Shown: positions 25,939-36,720, counted from the first letter of the stretch. The stretch is DNA of 64,000 nucleotides from Bifidobacterium eulemuris (GCF_014898155.1 NZ_CP062938.1:372001-436000); one strand, 5' to 3'. Made by a program: numbers and translations. The notes: a model not told the origin generated them from the letters alone.

Positions 25939-26136
25939 ATTATTCCGTCATCCCGAGCGGAGGCCGAAGGATGGAGTCGAGGGATCTCCTCGCGTGATCA
26001 TGAGAAGAGATCCCTCGACTCCACTTCGTTCCGCTCGGGATGACGGGTGAACGAAGCCGAGCTCGGGATGACGGGTGAACGAAGCCGAGCTCGGGATGAC
26101 GGGTGAACGAGGCTGAGCCTGGGATGACGGAATAAT
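25939..26136. repeat. MITE-like repeat element with 16-base terminal inverted repeats
   Basis: A 198-base element bounded by perfect 16-base inverted repeats (25939-25954 and 26121-26136, ATTATTCCGTCATCCC). Inside is a second perfect 16-bp inverted repeat (25973-25988 with 26007-26022, GGAGTCGAGGGATCTC) and three tandem 28-base units at 26037-26120, the third diverged. It has no coding capacity. Position between thrS and the HIT gene is typical of dispersed intergenic repeats. Confidence 0.8.
26037..26120. repeat. Three tandem 28-base units
   Basis: Units start at 26037, 26065 and 26093 with GGGATGACGGGTGAACGA. The first two are identical; the third differs in its last ten bases. A partial fourth (GGGATGACGG) merges with the right terminal repeat of the surrounding element. 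Confidence 0.9.
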
Positions 26137-26167
26137 TCGTATAAGCACACAGCACGAAGGAGTGAAT

Positions 26168-26767
26168 ATGACCGACGAACACGTGCGTGTCGATGATCCG
26201 GCAGGGTTCCCTCCGCAGGAGGACGCGGTCGAACGCTTGTGGACTCCGCAGCGCATGACCTATGTGCTGCGTGGTTCCGACGACCGCCCCGCCAAACCGA
26301 AAGCCAAGGAGTGCCCGTTCTGCGCGGGACCTGCCAAGTCCGATGAGGACGGCCTGATCGCGTGGCGCGGCACGCATGTGTTCGCCATCATGAACCTCTA
26401 CCCGTACAACGTGGGCCATCTTATGATCTGCCCGTACCGTCATGTGGGGCTTCTCACCGACTTGGACGACGCCGAGCTCTTCGAGTTCGAGAAGGCGACC
26501 ACGCTGGCCATGAAGGTGATGGAGACCGTTTCGCATCCCGACGGATACAACATCGGCATCAATCAGGGCGAGGTGGCCGGCGCGGGCGTGGCCGCGCACC
26601 TGCACCAGCATGTTGTGCCGCGGTGGAACGGCGATGCCAACTTCATGCCGATCGTCGCGCAAACCCGCACCATGCCGATTCTGCTCTCCGACCAGCGGAC
26701 CGCCTACGCGGCGGCCTTCGCGGATCTCGCGCCGCGGTTCGGCCTACCCGCGTCTTCCACTATCTGA
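26168..26767 (+). CDS. HIT domain protein, Ap4A phosphorylase-like
   Basis: A 199-residue nucleotide hydrolase/transferase of the histidine triad superfamily. The triad HLHQHVV is preceded by GINQGEVAGAGVAAH, and a CPFC motif occurs at the N terminus. The subgroup includes actinobacterial diadenosine-tetraphosphate (Ap4A) phosphorylases and the GalT-like branch. ATG 26168 is set by AAGGAG five bases upstream. Confidence 0.88.
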   Translation: MTDEHVRVDDPAGFPPQEDAVERLWTPQRMTYVLRGSDDRPAKPKAKECPFCAGPAKSDEDGLIAWRGTHVFAIMNLYPYNVGHLMICPYRHVGLLTDLDDAELFEFEKATTLAMKVMETVSHPDGYNIGINQGEVAGAGVAAHLHQHVVPRWNGDANFMPIVAQTRTMPILLSDQRTAYAAAFADLAPRFGLPASSTI

Positions 26768-26843
26768 GGAAACGCCGGCGTTTGTCGGCGAACCGCTTTA
26801 AAATCAATTCGTTTGTCTTATCGTCTAGCCTGAACGGAGCAAT

Positions 26844-27599
26844 ATGTCAGGGCATTCCAAGTGGGCGACCACCAAGCACAAGAAGGCCGCCATCGACGCC
26901 AAGCGCGGCAAGCTCTTCGCCAAGCTCATCAAGAACATCGAGATCGCGGCCCGTATGGGCGGCGGCGATCCGGACGGCAACCCGAGCCTTGCCGACGCCA
27001 TCTACAAGGCGAAGAAGGCCTCCATGCCGGCCGACAACATCAAGCGCGCCGTCAAGCGCGGCTCCGGTGAGGAAGCCGGCGGCGCCAACTATGAGGACAT
27101 CGTCTACGAGGGCTACGCTCCCGCCGGCGTGGGCCTGATCATCGAATGTCTGACCGACAACCGCAACCGCGCGGCCGCCGACGTGCGCTCCACCCTGACC
27201 AAGGGCAACGGCTCGCTGGCCACCACCGGTTCCGTGAACTTCAACTTCGAACGCAAGGGCCAGATCGCCATCCCGTCCGAGGGTGTGGACTTCGACGACC
27301 TGTTCGAGAAGGCCGCCGAGGCCGGTGCAGAGGATGTGGCCGACGAGGGCGAGATGTTCGTCGTCACCACCGACCCCTCCGACATGCACACGGTGCGTCA
27401 GGCCCTGCTGGACGCCGGCTACGAGTACGACTCCGCCGATCTGGTCATGGCTCCGAAGAACGAGGTGGAGCTCAGCCTCGAGGACGCCCGCAAGGTCTCC
27501 AAGCTCATCGACAACCTCGATGATCTCGACGACGTGCAGAACATCTACTCCAACTGGACCGCCTCCGACGAGGTGATGGCCCAGCTCGACGAGGAGTAA
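26844..27599 (+). CDS. YebC/PmpR family regulator
   Basis: A 251-residue protein starting [15 protein letters not shown], the family hallmark, with KRAVKRGSG and [14 protein letters not shown]. YebC proteins have been described as transcription regulators and, more recently, as ribosome-associated factors easing polyproline stalling. It is placed just before ruvC as in most actinobacteria, with a five-base gap. Confidence 0.95.
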   Translation: MSGHSKWATTKHKKAAIDAKRGKLFAKLIKNIEIAARMGGGDPDGNPSLADAIYKAKKASMPADNIKRAVKRGSGEEAGGANYEDIVYEGYAPAGVGLIIECLTDNRNRAAADVRSTLTKGNGSLATTGSVNFNFERKGQIAIPSEGVDFDDLFEKAAEAGAEDVADEGEMFVVTTDPSDMHTVRQALLDAGYEYDSADLVMAPKNEVELSLEDARKVSKLIDNLDDLDDVQNIYSNWTASDEVMAQLDEE

Positions 27600-27604
27600 T
27601 CCTC

Positions 27605-28189
27605 GTGATCATCCTTGGCGTCGACCCCGGGCTCACACGCTGCGGGGTCGGCGTGATCGAAGCCGGCGCGCACCGCCGGCTTTCGTTTATCCACGTCGAC
27701 ATCGTGCGTTCCTCGCCGGATATCTCGCAGGATCTGCGATTGTTGGCGGTGTACAACGGGCTGGCGGAGAAGATGGAGCGATTCGCGCCCGACGCGGTGT
27801 CCATCGAACGCGTGTTCGCCCAGTCGAACCGCAACACCGTGCTCGGCACCGCGCAGGCGGCCGGCATGGCGATGTTGGCCGCGGCGCAACGCGGCATTCC
27901 TGTGGCCCTGCATACGCCCACCGAGGCGAAGCTGGCGATCACCGGCAACGGCCAGGCGGAGAAAATTCAGGTGGAGCGTATGGTCACGCGCATCCTCAAC
28001 CTGTCGAAGATGCCGACTCCGGCCGACGCGGCCGACGCGTTGGCGTTGGCGATCTGCCATGCGCTGCGCCCGTCCGGCGCGTTGCAAGGCGGTGAACGCG
28101 AACAGCATCTGACGCCCGCGCAACGCCAATGGGCCGAAGCCGCGCAAAAATCCTCCCGCCGCCGCATCAACGCAGACCGTGGAATGTGA
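27605..28189 (+). CDS. ruvC: Holliday junction resolvase RuvC
   Basis: A 194-residue endonuclease that cuts Holliday junctions together with RuvAB. Catalytic acidic residues are visible in [10 protein letters not shown] (Asp7), IERVFAQSN (Glu) and [11 protein letters not shown]. The start is GTG at 27605. The stop codon lies inside a perfect 26-bp hairpin. Confidence 0.96.
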   Translation: MIILGVDPGLTRCGVGVIEAGAHRRLSFIHVDIVRSSPDISQDLRLLAVYNGLAEKMERFAPDAVSIERVFAQSNRNTVLGTAQAAGMAMLAAAQRGIPVALHTPTEAKLAITGNGQAEKIQVERMVTRILNLSKMPTPADAADALALAICHALRPSGALQGGEREQHLTPAQRQWAEAAQKSSRRRINADRGM

Positions 28190-28236
28190 GCTGCCTTATG
28201 CAATTCCTCCGGAATTGCATAAGGCAGCTCACATTC
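28182..28236. repeat. Perfect 26-bp hairpin over the ruvC stop codon
   Basis: Arms 28182-28207 and 28211-28236 are exact reverse complements, beginning GAATGTGAGCTGCC, with the three-base loop TCC. The ruvC stop (28187-28189) is in the left arm. No T run follows. It precedes the ruvA promoter by about 15 bases, so it could separate ruvC from ruvAB expression or protect the mRNA end. Confidence 0.9.
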
Positions 28237-28250
28237 TCCATCCGCCCCCA

Positions 28251-28277
28251 TATGATACACTTCGAACAGTTGTTCGA
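28251..28277 (+). promoter_or_regulatory. ruvA promoter with LexA (SOS) box
   Basis: TCGAACAGTTGTTCGA at 28262-28277 is a perfect match to the Gram-positive LexA box (CGAAC-N4-GTTCG core). A -10 box TATGAT lies at 28251-28256, so LexA would cover the transcription start. This indicates damage-induced expression of ruvAB apart from ruvC. Confidence 0.88.
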
Positions 28278-28292
28278 CTTTGGAGGACGCAT

Positions 28293-28919
28293 ATGATTGG
28301 AATGCTGACCGGGCGGGTGGAATCCGTGGATGCCGATTCCGCACTAATCGACGTCGGGGGAGTGGGATACGAGGTGCGTATGCCCGCCGCCGATCTGGGC
28401 CGCATCCATATGGGCCAGGAGGTGCGCGTCCACACCTATCTCAATGTGTCGCAGGACGCCATCACCTTGCACGGCTTCCTCGACGCCGCCGCGAAGAAAA
28501 CCTTCCTGCAGTTGATCAAGGTCTCCGGCATCGGCCCCAAGGTCGCCCAGTCGTTGCTTTCCACGCTCACGCCCGGCCAGCTGGCCCGCGCGATCGCGGA
28601 CAACGACGCCACGGCCCTCGCCAAAGCGCCGGGTTTGGGCAAGAAGGGCGCGCAGAAGATCATCCTCGAACTCAAGGGATCGATCGACTTGAGCCAGGTC
28701 GAGGGAACCGCCGCTTCCGCGAACGCCCAGACAGCCGAGGAGGACGCCGGCACGCATCAGGTGGTCGAGGGCCTAATGTCGCTCGGCTGGCGTCAGCAGG
28801 ACGCCGAACAGGCGGTGGCCGAGGCGTGCCGAGACAACGCCATCGCCACGCCGCTCGCAGCCGAGGATGTGCCGCGTGTGCTGCGGCTCGCTTTGACTCT
28901 TATGGATAGGGGACGCTGA
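28293..28919 (+). CDS. ruvA: Holliday junction branch-migration protein RuvA
   Basis: A 208-residue junction-binding protein. It starts [11 protein letters not shown], has helix-hairpin-helix segments ([32 protein letters not shown]) and a C-terminal RuvB-contact domain ([16 protein letters not shown]). The ATG follows GGAGGA. The stop overlaps the ruvB start (TGATG). Confidence 0.96.
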   Translation: MIGMLTGRVESVDADSALIDVGGVGYEVRMPAADLGRIHMGQEVRVHTYLNVSQDAITLHGFLDAAAKKTFLQLIKVSGIGPKVAQSLLSTLTPGQLARAIADNDATALAKAPGLGKKGAQKIILELKGSIDLSQVEGTAASANAQTAEEDAGTHQVVEGLMSLGWRQQDAEQAVAEACRDNAIATPLAAEDVPRVLRLALTLMDRGR

Positions 28920-30004
28920 TGAACAACGCATCGACGCCGCTGAACGAAACACCCGCATACGGCCAGTCGAACACCGGAGCGAACGAGGAATCCCTGCGCA
29001 TGGTCTCCTCACAGCCCATCGGCAACGAACCGGTGAGCGACGAGGAGCTGCGTCCCCACGCGCTCGACGGCTTCATCGGCCAACCGACCCTCAAGGCGCA
29101 ACTGCAACTGTTTTTGGACGCCGCGCGCAAACGCGACGTTCCGCCCGACCATATCCTGCTCGCGGGCCCTCCCGGATTGGGCAAGACGACGCTGGCGATG
29201 ATCGTGGCCAACGAGCTGGGGGTGCCGATCCGCGTCACCTCAGGCCCGGCCATCCAGCACGCCGGCGATCTCGCTTCAATCCTCAGCTCCTTGGACACCG
29301 GTGAGGTGCTGTTCATCGACGAAATCCACCGTCTGCCGCGCGCGGCCGAGGAACTGTTGTATATCGCGATGGAGGATTTCCGCGTGGATGTGATGGTGGG
29401 CAAGGGACCCGGCGCCACGTCCATTCCGCTCACCCTGCCGCGGTTCACGGTGATCGGCGCCACCACGCGCGAAGGCATGCTGCCCTCGCCTCTGCGCGCG
29501 CGTTTCGGTTTCACCGCGCATCTCGACTTCTATCCGATCGACGAGCTGGAGCGGCTGATCGACCGCTCGGCCGGCGTGTTGGGTGTCAATCTCGACGAGG
29601 GCGCGGCCGCCCAGCTGGCCATGCGTTCGCGAGGCACGCCGCGTATCGCCAATCGTCTGCTGCGCCGCGTGCGCGACTGGGCCATCGTGCACGATCTCAT
29701 CGTGGTGCGCGCCGCGGACGTCAAAGAGGCGCTGGACCTCTACCAGATCGACTCGGAGGGTCTGGACCGACTGGACATCGCCGTGCTTAAGGCCATCGTG
29801 ACCAATTTCAACGGCGGGCCGGTGGGATTGAACAATCTTTCCGCCATGGTGGGAGAGGAGTCCGAAACCGTGGAGACGGTGTGCGAGCCGTATCTGGTGC
29901 GCGAGGGATTCCTCGCGCGCACGCCGCGCGGCCGCATCGCCACCGAGAAGGCGTGGAAGCATCTGGGATTGGTTCCCCAGGATGATGTCAGCAAGCTCTT
30001 TTAG
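28919..30004 (+). CDS. ruvB: Holliday junction DNA helicase RuvB
   Basis: A 361-residue AAA+ motor for branch migration. It has Walker [10 protein letters not shown], Walker [10 protein letters not shown], sensor [18 protein letters not shown] and a C-terminal winged helix with RTPRGRIAT. The N-terminal extension of about 35 residues is longer than in E. coli. It is translationally coupled to ruvA. Confidence 0.97.
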   Translation: MNNASTPLNETPAYGQSNTGANEESLRMVSSQPIGNEPVSDEELRPHALDGFIGQPTLKAQLQLFLDAARKRDVPPDHILLAGPPGLGKTTLAMIVANELGVPIRVTSGPAIQHAGDLASILSSLDTGEVLFIDEIHRLPRAAEELLYIAMEDFRVDVMVGKGPGATSIPLTLPRFTVIGATTREGMLPSPLRARFGFTAHLDFYPIDELERLIDRSAGVLGVNLDEGAAAQLAMRSRGTPRIANRLLRRVRDWAIVHDLIVVRAADVKEALDLYQIDSEGLDRLDIAVLKAIVTNFNGGPVGLNNLSAMVGEESETVETVCEPYLVREGFLARTPRGRIATEKAWKHLGLVPQDDVSKLF

Positions 30005-30051
30005 AATCTTCAAGGCCAGATAGTCCGTTTTCCATCATCAAGGAGTTTCTC

Positions 30052-30519
30052 TTGGGTAGTTCGCTTTTCCTCATCGTCATCATGGTCGCTATGATCGGCA
30101 TGATGTGGTGGCAGTCCCGCAAGGCCAAGCAGCAGCAGGCGGAGCGTCAGGACTTCCGCGCCAACCTGCAGCCGGGCACCGAGATCATCACCATCGGCGG
30201 CGTGATCGGCAAGGTCGTCTCCGTGGACGTCCAGTACGAGGAGATCGTCATCGACTCCGAAGGCTCGCTGATGCGCTTCTCCTTCAACGCGATCAGCAAG
30301 GAGTACGTGCGCCCGGCCTATATCTCCGACGATGAGGTCGATGAGAACGGCAACCCGATCGAGCAGGATCCGATCGAGCAGAACGATGACGAGGCGCAGG
30401 TGCCGATGGACCAGGCGCTCGAATCGGCGGAGAACACGGTCGAGACGACCGAAACCGTCGAAGCCGAGGTCGTGGACACCGAGGTTGCCGACGAGCAGCC
30501 GCAGGAAGCCGCCAAGTAA
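30052..30519 (+). CDS. yajC: Preprotein translocase subunit YajC
   Basis: A 155-residue accessory subunit of the Sec translocase. It has an N-terminal membrane helix (about 4-20), the conserved GTEIITIGGVIGKVVSV and an acidic, low-complexity C-terminal tail. The start is TTG at 30052, seven bases after AAGGAG. The ruv-yajC order is typical of actinobacteria; secD/secF do not follow here. Confidence 0.92.
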   Translation: MGSSLFLIVIMVAMIGMMWWQSRKAKQQQAERQDFRANLQPGTEIITIGGVIGKVVSVDVQYEEIVIDSEGSLMRFSFNAISKEYVRPAYISDDEVDENGNPIEQDPIEQNDDEAQVPMDQALESAENTVETTETVEAEVVDTEVADEQPQEAAK

Positions 30520-30583
30520 TCCACGTTCACGCCGCGCATATTGTTTTTTGCCCGCCAATCGTCATATGGAGAGCCACATCGTC

Positions 30584-31165
30584 ATGTCGAACACCGATAT
30601 CGCCATCGCTGATCTCGGCAAGATCGGGGCCGAGGATGCCGCGTATCTTGTCTCTCTGATTCGTTCGATTCCCGGATTCCCCAAAGAAGGCATCATCTTC
30701 CGCGATTTCATGCCGGTACTGGCCGACGCCAAAGGCCTGCATCTGATGATGAAAGCGCTGGAGGCGGCACTGCCCGTACCTGCCGAGGATTTCGATGCCG
30801 TCGCCGGACTGGAGGCCCGCGGATTCCTGTTCGGCCCCGCCTTGGCCGCGCATTTGGGCAAAGGCTTCATCGCCGTCCGAAAAGCGGGCAAATTGCCGCC
30901 TCAGACCATCCGCGAATCCTATGATTTGGAATACGGCAGCGAAAGCGTCGAAATCGAGGCCGAAGCCGTCAAACCCGGCGAACGCGTGCTTATTGTGGAC
31001 GATCTGATCGCCACCGGCGGCACCGCGGCGGCGGGCGCGGAACTCATCGAACGCGCCGGAGGCACGGTCGTGGGATTCAGCTTCGTGATGGGCCTCGACG
31101 GCCTGAACGGCACCGGCAAGCTCGGAGGTCGCCCCACCAGCGTGCTGGTCACCATGCCGGCCTGA
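30584..31165 (+). CDS. apt: Adenine phosphoribosyltransferase
   Basis: A 193-residue purine salvage enzyme that makes AMP from adenine and PRPP. The PRPP-binding loop is VLIVDDLIATGGTAAA, and GFPKEGIIFRDFMPVL, GLEARGFLFGPALA and RKAGKLPP are family hallmarks. ATG 30584 is preceded by GGAGAG; an in-frame ATG at 30566 lacks a ribosome site. Confidence 0.95.
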   Translation: MSNTDIAIADLGKIGAEDAAYLVSLIRSIPGFPKEGIIFRDFMPVLADAKGLHLMMKALEAALPVPAEDFDAVAGLEARGFLFGPALAAHLGKGFIAVRKAGKLPPQTIRESYDLEYGSESVEIEAEAVKPGERVLIVDDLIATGGTAAAGAELIERAGGTVVGFSFVMGLDGLNGTGKLGGRPTSVLVTMPA

Positions 31166-31205
31166 CCCGCTGGTTCCATACCCTCATCATTCCAAGGAAG
31201 CATCC

Positions 31206-32408
31206 ATGGATCTTTACGAATATCAAGCCAGAACGTTGCTTGAGGAACAAGGCATTCCGACTCCGCGAGCCGTATTCGCCCAGAATTCTCACGAGGTGGC
31301 CGAAGCCATCGAAACCGTCGGATTGCCCGGGGTGATCAAAGCCCAGGTCAAAATCGGCCATCGCGGACAGGCCGGCGGCGTCAAACTCGCCAAAACCCGA
31401 GACGAAGCCATCCTCGCATCCGAGACGATTCTGCCCATGAGTATCCACGGGCATAAGGTGTCCGGCGTGCTGGTGGCCGAAGCCAAAAACATCCTGCATG
31501 AATACTATGTGTCCATTTCGGTGGACCGTTCCTCCCGCGATTATGATGTGCTGGCCACCGCCGCGGGCGGCACCGAGGTCGAGGAGATCGCCAGGGAGCA
31601 TCCCGAATCGGTGAAGCGACTGCATATCGGCGCGCTGGAGGATTTCGACATCGAGGCCGCCACCCGCATGGCCGAAAGCATCGGCTTCTACCATGCCGAC
31701 GTCGACCAGGCCGCGCAGATCCTGCTCAAGATGTGGCGCTGCTTCAAGGAGAACGACGCCACGCTGGTGGAGATCAATCCTTTGGCGAAGATCGGCGATC
31801 CCGACGACGAATCGTCGAAGACCCTGTGCGCCCTTGACGCAAAAATCTCCTTGGACGACAATGCGGCGTTCCGCCACGACGGTTGGAAGCGTTTCGAAGA
31901 CGCCGTCCAGGCCGACCCCTTCGAGCAACGCGCCCGTGAACACGGGCTGCATTATGTGCATCTCCACGGCGAAGTCGGCGTGATCGGCAACGGCGCGGGA
32001 CTGGTGATGAGCTCGCTCGACGCCGTGTCCGGTGCCGGGGAGGAACAGGGCACCGGCATCAAGCCGGCGAACTTCCTCGATATCGGCGGAGGCGCGTCGG
32101 CGCAGGTGATGGCCACCAGTCTGGATATCGTGCTCTCCGACCCGCAGGTCGAATCGGTGTTCATCAACGTGTACGGCGGTCTGACCTCCTGCGAGCAGGT
32201 GGCCGAAGGCATACTCGAAGCGGTGGCCGCCCGCGGCGGTTCCAAGCCGCTGGTGGTGCGTTTCGACGGCAACGCGGCGGCCGAGGGGCTGAGCACGCTC
32301 GCCAAAGCGAACAATCCGAACGTCCATGTGGCACAGACCATGGAGGAGGCCGCCAGCCAGGCCGCGCGCATCGCGGCCGACGCGGTCCAGTCGAAGGAGG
32401 CGCGCTGA
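31206..32408 (+). CDS. sucC: Succinyl-CoA synthetase beta subunit (ADP/GDP-forming)
   Basis: A 400-residue ATP-grasp subunit. It starts [18 protein letters not shown], with [18 protein letters not shown] and the C-terminal ligase motif [18 protein letters not shown]. It catalyses interconversion of succinyl-CoA and succinate with nucleotide phosphorylation. It overlaps sucD by one base. Bifidobacteria have an incomplete citric acid cycle, so the enzyme probably supplies succinyl-CoA for biosynthesis. Confidence 0.96.
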   Translation: MDLYEYQARTLLEEQGIPTPRAVFAQNSHEVAEAIETVGLPGVIKAQVKIGHRGQAGGVKLAKTRDEAILASETILPMSIHGHKVSGVLVAEAKNILHEYYVSISVDRSSRDYDVLATAAGGTEVEEIAREHPESVKRLHIGALEDFDIEAATRMAESIGFYHADVDQAAQILLKMWRCFKENDATLVEINPLAKIGDPDDESSKTLCALDAKISLDDNAAFRHDGWKRFEDAVQADPFEQRAREHGLHYVHLHGEVGVIGNGAGLVMSSLDAVSGAGEEQGTGIKPANFLDIGGGASAQVMATSLDIVLSDPQVESVFINVYGGLTSCEQVAEGILEAVAARGGSKPLVVRFDGNAAAEGLSTLAKANNPNVHVAQTMEEAASQAARIAADAVQSKEAR

Positions 32409-33322
32409 TGACGCTGTTCATTGAAGACGGGGCACCGGTGATCGTCCAAGGCATGACGGGGCACCAGGGCATGACCCACACCGCGCGCATGCTCAAGGCC
32501 GGCACCAACATCGTCGGCGGCGTGAATCCCCGCAAGGCCGGCACCACCGTTGATTTCCCCGCCGCAAACGATGGGCGGGACGCGCATGTTCCCGTATTCG
32601 CCACCTGCGAGGAGGCCAAACAGGCCACAGGAGCCAAGGCCAGCGTCGTGTTCGTGCCCCCGCGATTCGCCAAGGGCGCGGTGGTCGAAGCCATCGAAGC
32701 CGGCATCGAACTGATCGTGGTGATCACCGAAGGAATCCCGGTGGCGGACTCCGCCTACTTCGTCTCCCTCGCGCGTCGTAAAGGCGTGCGTCTGGTCGGC
32801 CCCAACTGTCCGGGCCTGGTCACGTTGGGCGAGCCGGGAGTGAATCTCGGCATCATCCCCGACGGCATCGTGTCGCGCGGACCGCTGGGTCTGGTGTCGA
32901 AATCCGGCACGCTGACCTACCAGCTGATGGGGGAGCTGAGCGATATCGGCTTCACCGCATGTCTGGGTGCCGGCGGCGACCCGATCGTCGGCACCACCCT
33001 GCAGGAGGCGCTGGAGGCGTTCGAAGCCGATGAGGCCACCAAGGCCGTGATGATGATCGGCGAGATCGGCGGCAATGCGGAACAGGACGCGGCCCAGTGG
33101 GCCAGCGAGCATATGACCAAGCCCATCGTCGCCTACATCGCCGGATTCACCGCTCCGGAGGGCAAGCAGATGGGCCATGCCGGCGCCATCGTCTCCGGTG
33201 GCAAGGGCACCGCGCAGGACAAGAAGGAAGCGCTTGAGGCCGTCGGCATTCCGGTGGGCAAAACCCCGGGCCAGGCCGCCGCTCTGATGCGCGAGGTGCT
33301 CGCCAAACAGTCGCTGCTATGA
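32408..33322 (+). CDS. sucD: Succinyl-CoA synthetase alpha subunit
   Basis: A 304-residue CoA-binding subunit carrying the phosphorylated active-site His in [10 protein letters not shown]. Other conserved parts are [14 protein letters not shown] and [12 protein letters not shown]. The stop overlaps the next gene (ATGA). Confidence 0.96.
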   Translation: MTLFIEDGAPVIVQGMTGHQGMTHTARMLKAGTNIVGGVNPRKAGTTVDFPAANDGRDAHVPVFATCEEAKQATGAKASVVFVPPRFAKGAVVEAIEAGIELIVVITEGIPVADSAYFVSLARRKGVRLVGPNCPGLVTLGEPGVNLGIIPDGIVSRGPLGLVSKSGTLTYQLMGELSDIGFTACLGAGGDPIVGTTLQEALEAFEADEATKAVMMIGEIGGNAEQDAAQWASEHMTKPIVAYIAGFTAPEGKQMGHAGAIVSGGKGTAQDKKEALEAVGIPVGKTPGQAAALMREVLAKQSLL

Positions 33323-34737
33323 TCGAAACCCTCAAACAGTGGGGCAGGGGACTGCTGCTTTCCATTCTCGCCATGGCCATCTTCGCGATATCGCTGGGAT
33401 GCTGCATCGCGCTGATCCTGCTGGTCGTCTCGATGGAAGAGGGCGGGGACAACCTCTCCGCCCATACGGTGCCGCTCACGCAGGCCGTGGTGCTGCTCAG
33501 CCAAGGCATCGGATTCACCACATCGTCCATCACGTTGACGATCATGCCGCTTGGCCTGACCATGCTGTTGGTCGCGCTCATCGTCTCGCTGATCAAACGT
33601 ATGCGGGCCGCCTCTCCGCATGCACTGGCCGCAGGACTTGTGGGATGGCTGGTACTCAACGCCATGCTCAGACAGGGCGTTGAAGTTGGTCTGACGGATG
33701 CTCTGGGGCTCTCCCTGCTTAAATGCGCGGGGCTATACGCGTTCGCCGTTATCTGCGCCGCATGCGCCAGCACACGCGTGCGCGAAGGCGTGGCTCAGTT
33801 CGTCCGGGACCATCTTTCCGCACCGATCCGCCATTGCCTGGCATGCTCTCTGGCGTTGGCCGGCATATTGCTGGGCGTATACACGCTGTGCGCCATCGGC
33901 ACCGTGATCGCATGGATCTGGATGAACCACGACACAATGGGCACGGTGTTCGAAATGGCCGGTATGCAGACCGGCTCGCGTGTGCTCACCACCATCGCCT
34001 CGCTGATCTGGCTGCCCAACCTATGCGTATGGGCGTGTTCATGGCTGTTCGGCGCGGGTTTCGCGATCGGAGAACTCGGCACCTTCACCCTGTGGGTCGG
34101 CCAGTCCAGTGGACTTCCGGCCATTCCGATCTTCGGCCTGTTTCCGGATCCGGTCGAGAATGACGTGCTGCGTACGCTGGTGCAGACGATCCCGATGATA
34201 ACCGCCCTCGTACTCGGACTGCTGGTCGTTTTTCTACCGCGCGGTTTCGCGTATCGACCGATGCGGATGATGCATGAGCGGACCGACAAGCGTATGGTGC
34301 TCGACCTGGTGTATCCGGCAGCGGCCTTCTGCCTGGCCGGCGCGTTGGTGGCCGTCTGTTCCGCGGCCGTATTCGCCCTGTCCAACGGTTCGCTGGGGGA
34401 GCACAGGCTCGCCCATGTGGGTGTCGATGTGGTGCAATCCACCCAATCCGTCGGCCGTCCCACCGCCATCGGACTGTTCGCCGCATGGATGACGGCGCTT
34501 GTTGTCACCGCCGCGTTTTTCGGGATAGGCTGGATATCACGCCGTGTCTCGCAAACACGCGACACGCACAGGCCGCCCCGCACCGCCGCCGTCGCGCGCA
34601 CCGCCTGCGGCACCACGGATGCAAGCGCGTCCGGCCAATCAACCGACTTGCAACCTTCAGATTCACAACCCAAGGAGGAACAGGATGACAAACACGAACC
34701 GACCGATTCGCCGAGCACTGGTATCGGTCTTCCATAA
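33319..34737 (+). CDS. PerM-like multi-pass membrane protein (DUF6350)
   Basis: A 472-residue integral membrane protein with about ten hydrophobic segments and a polar, Ser/Thr-rich C-terminal tail. Place and size match mycobacterial PerM, which lies after sucCD and before the pur genes and supports cell division during stress; assignment rests mainly on this gene order and topology. It overlaps sucD by four bases and purH by 53 bases. Confidence 0.7.
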   Translation: MIETLKQWGRGLLLSILAMAIFAISLGCCIALILLVVSMEEGGDNLSAHTVPLTQAVVLLSQGIGFTTSSITLTIMPLGLTMLLVALIVSLIKRMRAASPHALAAGLVGWLVLNAMLRQGVEVGLTDALGLSLLKCAGLYAFAVICAACASTRVREGVAQFVRDHLSAPIRHCLACSLALAGILLGVYTLCAIGTVIAWIWMNHDTMGTVFEMAGMQTGSRVLTTIASLIWLPNLCVWACSWLFGAGFAIGELGTFTLWVGQSSGLPAIPIFGLFPDPVENDVLRTLVQTIPMITALVLGLLVVFLPRGFAYRPMRMMHERTDKRMVLDLVYPAAAFCLAGALVAVCSAAVFALSNGSLGEHRLAHVGVDVVQSTQSVGRPTAIGLFAAWMTALVVTAAFFGIGWISRRVSQTRDTHRPPRTAAVARTACGTTDASASGQSTDLQPSDSQPKEEQDDKHEPTDSPSTGIGLP

Positions 34738-36301
34738 GGAAGGAATCGAGGTGCTCGCCGACGCGTTCGTGAAAGCCGGCACCGAGGTCGTCTCCACCGG
34801 GTCGACCGCCAAAACGCTCGCTGCTCTGGGCGTGAGCGTCACCGAGGTCAGTGAGGTCACCGGATTCCCCGAAAGCCTGGACGGCCGTGTGAAAACCCTC
34901 GATCCGCATATCCACGCGGGCATTCTGGCCGACATGACCAACGCCGACCATGTGGCGCAGCTTGAGCAGTTGGGCATCAAACCCTTCGATCTGGTGGTCG
35001 TGAATCTGTATCCCTTCGCCGATACCGTGCGTTCCGGTGCCGAAACCGACGCCATCATCGAAAAAATCGATATCGGCGGCCCCTCCATGGTGCGCGGCGC
35101 GGCGAAGAACCATGCCACCGTGGCCATCGTGACCGATCCGCAGGATTACGCGCTGGTCGCCTCCCGCGTGGCCGACGGCACCGGCTTCTCGTTGGATGAG
35201 CGCCGTTGGCTGGCGGCCAAGGCCTTCGCGCACACCGCCGCCTATGACGCGACCATCAACGAGTGGACCGCCAAGCAGTGGCCCAAGCCCGCCACCGTGG
35301 CGGCCGACGACGAGCAGACCGATACGGCCAAGTTCCCCGCGCAGTTCACCCGCACGTGGGATCGCGCCAACACGCTGCGCTATGGCGAGAACTCGCACCA
35401 GCAGGCCGCCTTGTATCTCGATCCGCTCAACCAGACCGGCTTCGCGCATGCTGAACAGCTCGGCGGCAAGCCGATGAGCTACAACAACTATGTGGACGCC
35501 GACGCCGCATGGCGCGCCGTGTGGGATATGGCCCCCTCCATCGCCGTGGCCATTGTCAAGCACAATAATCCGTGCGGTCTGGCCATCGGCGCTACCGCGG
35601 CCGAAGCCCATAAGAAGGCCCACGCCTGCGATCCGGTGAGCGCCTACGGCGGCGTGGTGGCGTGCAACACCACCGTCACGCTCGACATGGCCGAAAGCGT
35701 GCGTCCGATCTTCACCGAGGTGATCGTGGCCCCCGCCTACGAGCCCGAAGCTCTGGAGCTGCTGCAGACCAAGAAGAAGAACCTGCGCATCCTCAAGGTG
35801 GCCGAACCGCCGAAGGGACACGAGCAGATCCGTGCCATCGACGGCGGCCTGCTGGTGCAGGACACCGATCTGATCGACGCTCCCGGCGATGACCCGAACG
35901 GCTGGAAGCTCGTCTCCGGCGAGGCCGCGGACGCCGAGACCCTCAAGGATCTCGTGTTCGCATGGCGCGCCATCCGCTGCGTCAAGTCGAACGCCATTCT
36001 GCTGGCGCACGACCAGGCCACGGTCGGCATCGGCATGGGCCAGGTCAACCGCGTGGATTCCTGCCATCTGGCCGTCGAACGCGCCAACACGCTGGCGGAC
36101 AACGCCGATCGCGCCACCGGCGCGGTGGCCGCGTCCGACGCGTTCTTCCCCTTCGCCGACGGCGCCGAAATCCTGATCAAGGCCGGCGTCAAAGCGATCG
36201 TGCAGCCCGGCGGATCCATCCGCGACGAGGAAGTGATCGAAGCCGCCAAGCAGGCCGGAGTGACCATGTACCTCACCGGCACGCGCCACTTCTTCCACTG
36301 A
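34685..36301 (+). CDS. purH: Bifunctional AICAR transformylase / IMP cyclohydrolase
   Basis: A 538-residue enzyme for the last two steps of IMP synthesis. The N-terminal cyclohydrolase domain has [30 protein letters not shown] and [21 protein letters not shown]. The transformylase part has [11 protein letters not shown] and the C-terminal [15 protein letters not shown] 34685 is fixed by AAGGAGGAA at 34672-34680, inside the end of the PerM-like gene. Confidence 0.97.
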   Translation: MTNTNRPIRRALVSVFHKEGIEVLADAFVKAGTEVVSTGSTAKTLAALGVSVTEVSEVTGFPESLDGRVKTLDPHIHAGILADMTNADHVAQLEQLGIKPFDLVVVNLYPFADTVRSGAETDAIIEKIDIGGPSMVRGAAKNHATVAIVTDPQDYALVASRVADGTGFSLDERRWLAAKAFAHTAAYDATINEWTAKQWPKPATVAADDEQTDTAKFPAQFTRTWDRANTLRYGENSHQQAALYLDPLNQTGFAHAEQLGGKPMSYNNYVDADAAWRAVWDMAPSIAVAIVKHNNPCGLAIGATAAEAHKKAHACDPVSAYGGVVACNTTVTLDMAESVRPIFTEVIVAPAYEPEALELLQTKKKNLRILKVAEPPKGHEQIRAIDGGLLVQDTDLIDAPGDDPNGWKLVSGEAADAETLKDLVFAWRAIRCVKSNAILLAHDQATVGIGMGQVNRVDSCHLAVERANTLADNADRATGAVAASDAFFPFADGAEILIKAGVKAIVQPGGSIRDEEVIEAAKQAGVTMYLTGTRHFFH

Positions 36302-36307
36302 TCGAGC

Positions 36308-36346
36308 AAGGGCCGGCTGGACGATACTTCCGTCCAGCCGGCCCTT
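36308..36346 (+). terminator. Terminator of purH
   Basis: A perfect 16-bp stem (36308-36323 with 36331-36346, AAGGGCCGGCTGGACG) and a seven-base loop, starting seven bases after the stop. The T run is short (TTCC). Confidence 0.75.
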
Positions 36347-36435
36347 CCATATCGTCTCCGTCGGCCGATTCGCGGCAACGGACGCGACGCATCTATAATG
36401 CAACCGTCAGACGCAAACCCACGGTAAGGACCACC

Positions 36436-36720
36436 ATGAAGAACCATCCGTCCGTTTCCGAAACGAATGAGGGCCAGCCCTGGTTCGAATGGATCGTGCT
36501 CGCCATGGTGGTGGTCGCCGTCATCGTGGCCTTCTTCGGATACACGATGGCCGCCACGGCGGTACTCGCCGTGACGGCCATCGTCACCGGTGTGTTGCGT
36601 TTGGTGTTACGCGAACGCAGCCCTTGGAAAGTGCGCTCAGTGGCGTTCGACTCCTTCATCGGCATCGCTCTGGGCGTCGGACTGCTCGTCACGTACTTCA
36701 GCATCAGCCTCATCATGTGA
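36436..36720 (+). CDS. DUF3017 family small membrane protein
   Basis: A 94-residue protein with three hydrophobic segments (WIVLAMVVVAVIVAFFGY, AVLAVTAIVTGVLRLVL and IALGVGLLVTYFSISLI) and the central motif RLVLRERSPWKVRSVAFD. These match the actinobacterial DUF3017 family, which has no assigned function. ATG 36436 follows AAGGA. Its last 84 bases overlap the end of the convergent aquaporin gene. Confidence 0.8.
   Translation: MKNHPSVSETNEGQPWFEWIVLAMVVVAVIVAFFGYTMAATAVLAVTAIVTGVLRLVLRERSPWKVRSVAFDSFIGIALGVGLLVTYFSISLIM

Noticed and set aside
26037..26120. Three 28-base repeats as a CRISPR array
   Set aside because: The units are directly adjacent with no spacers, and no cas genes are nearby.
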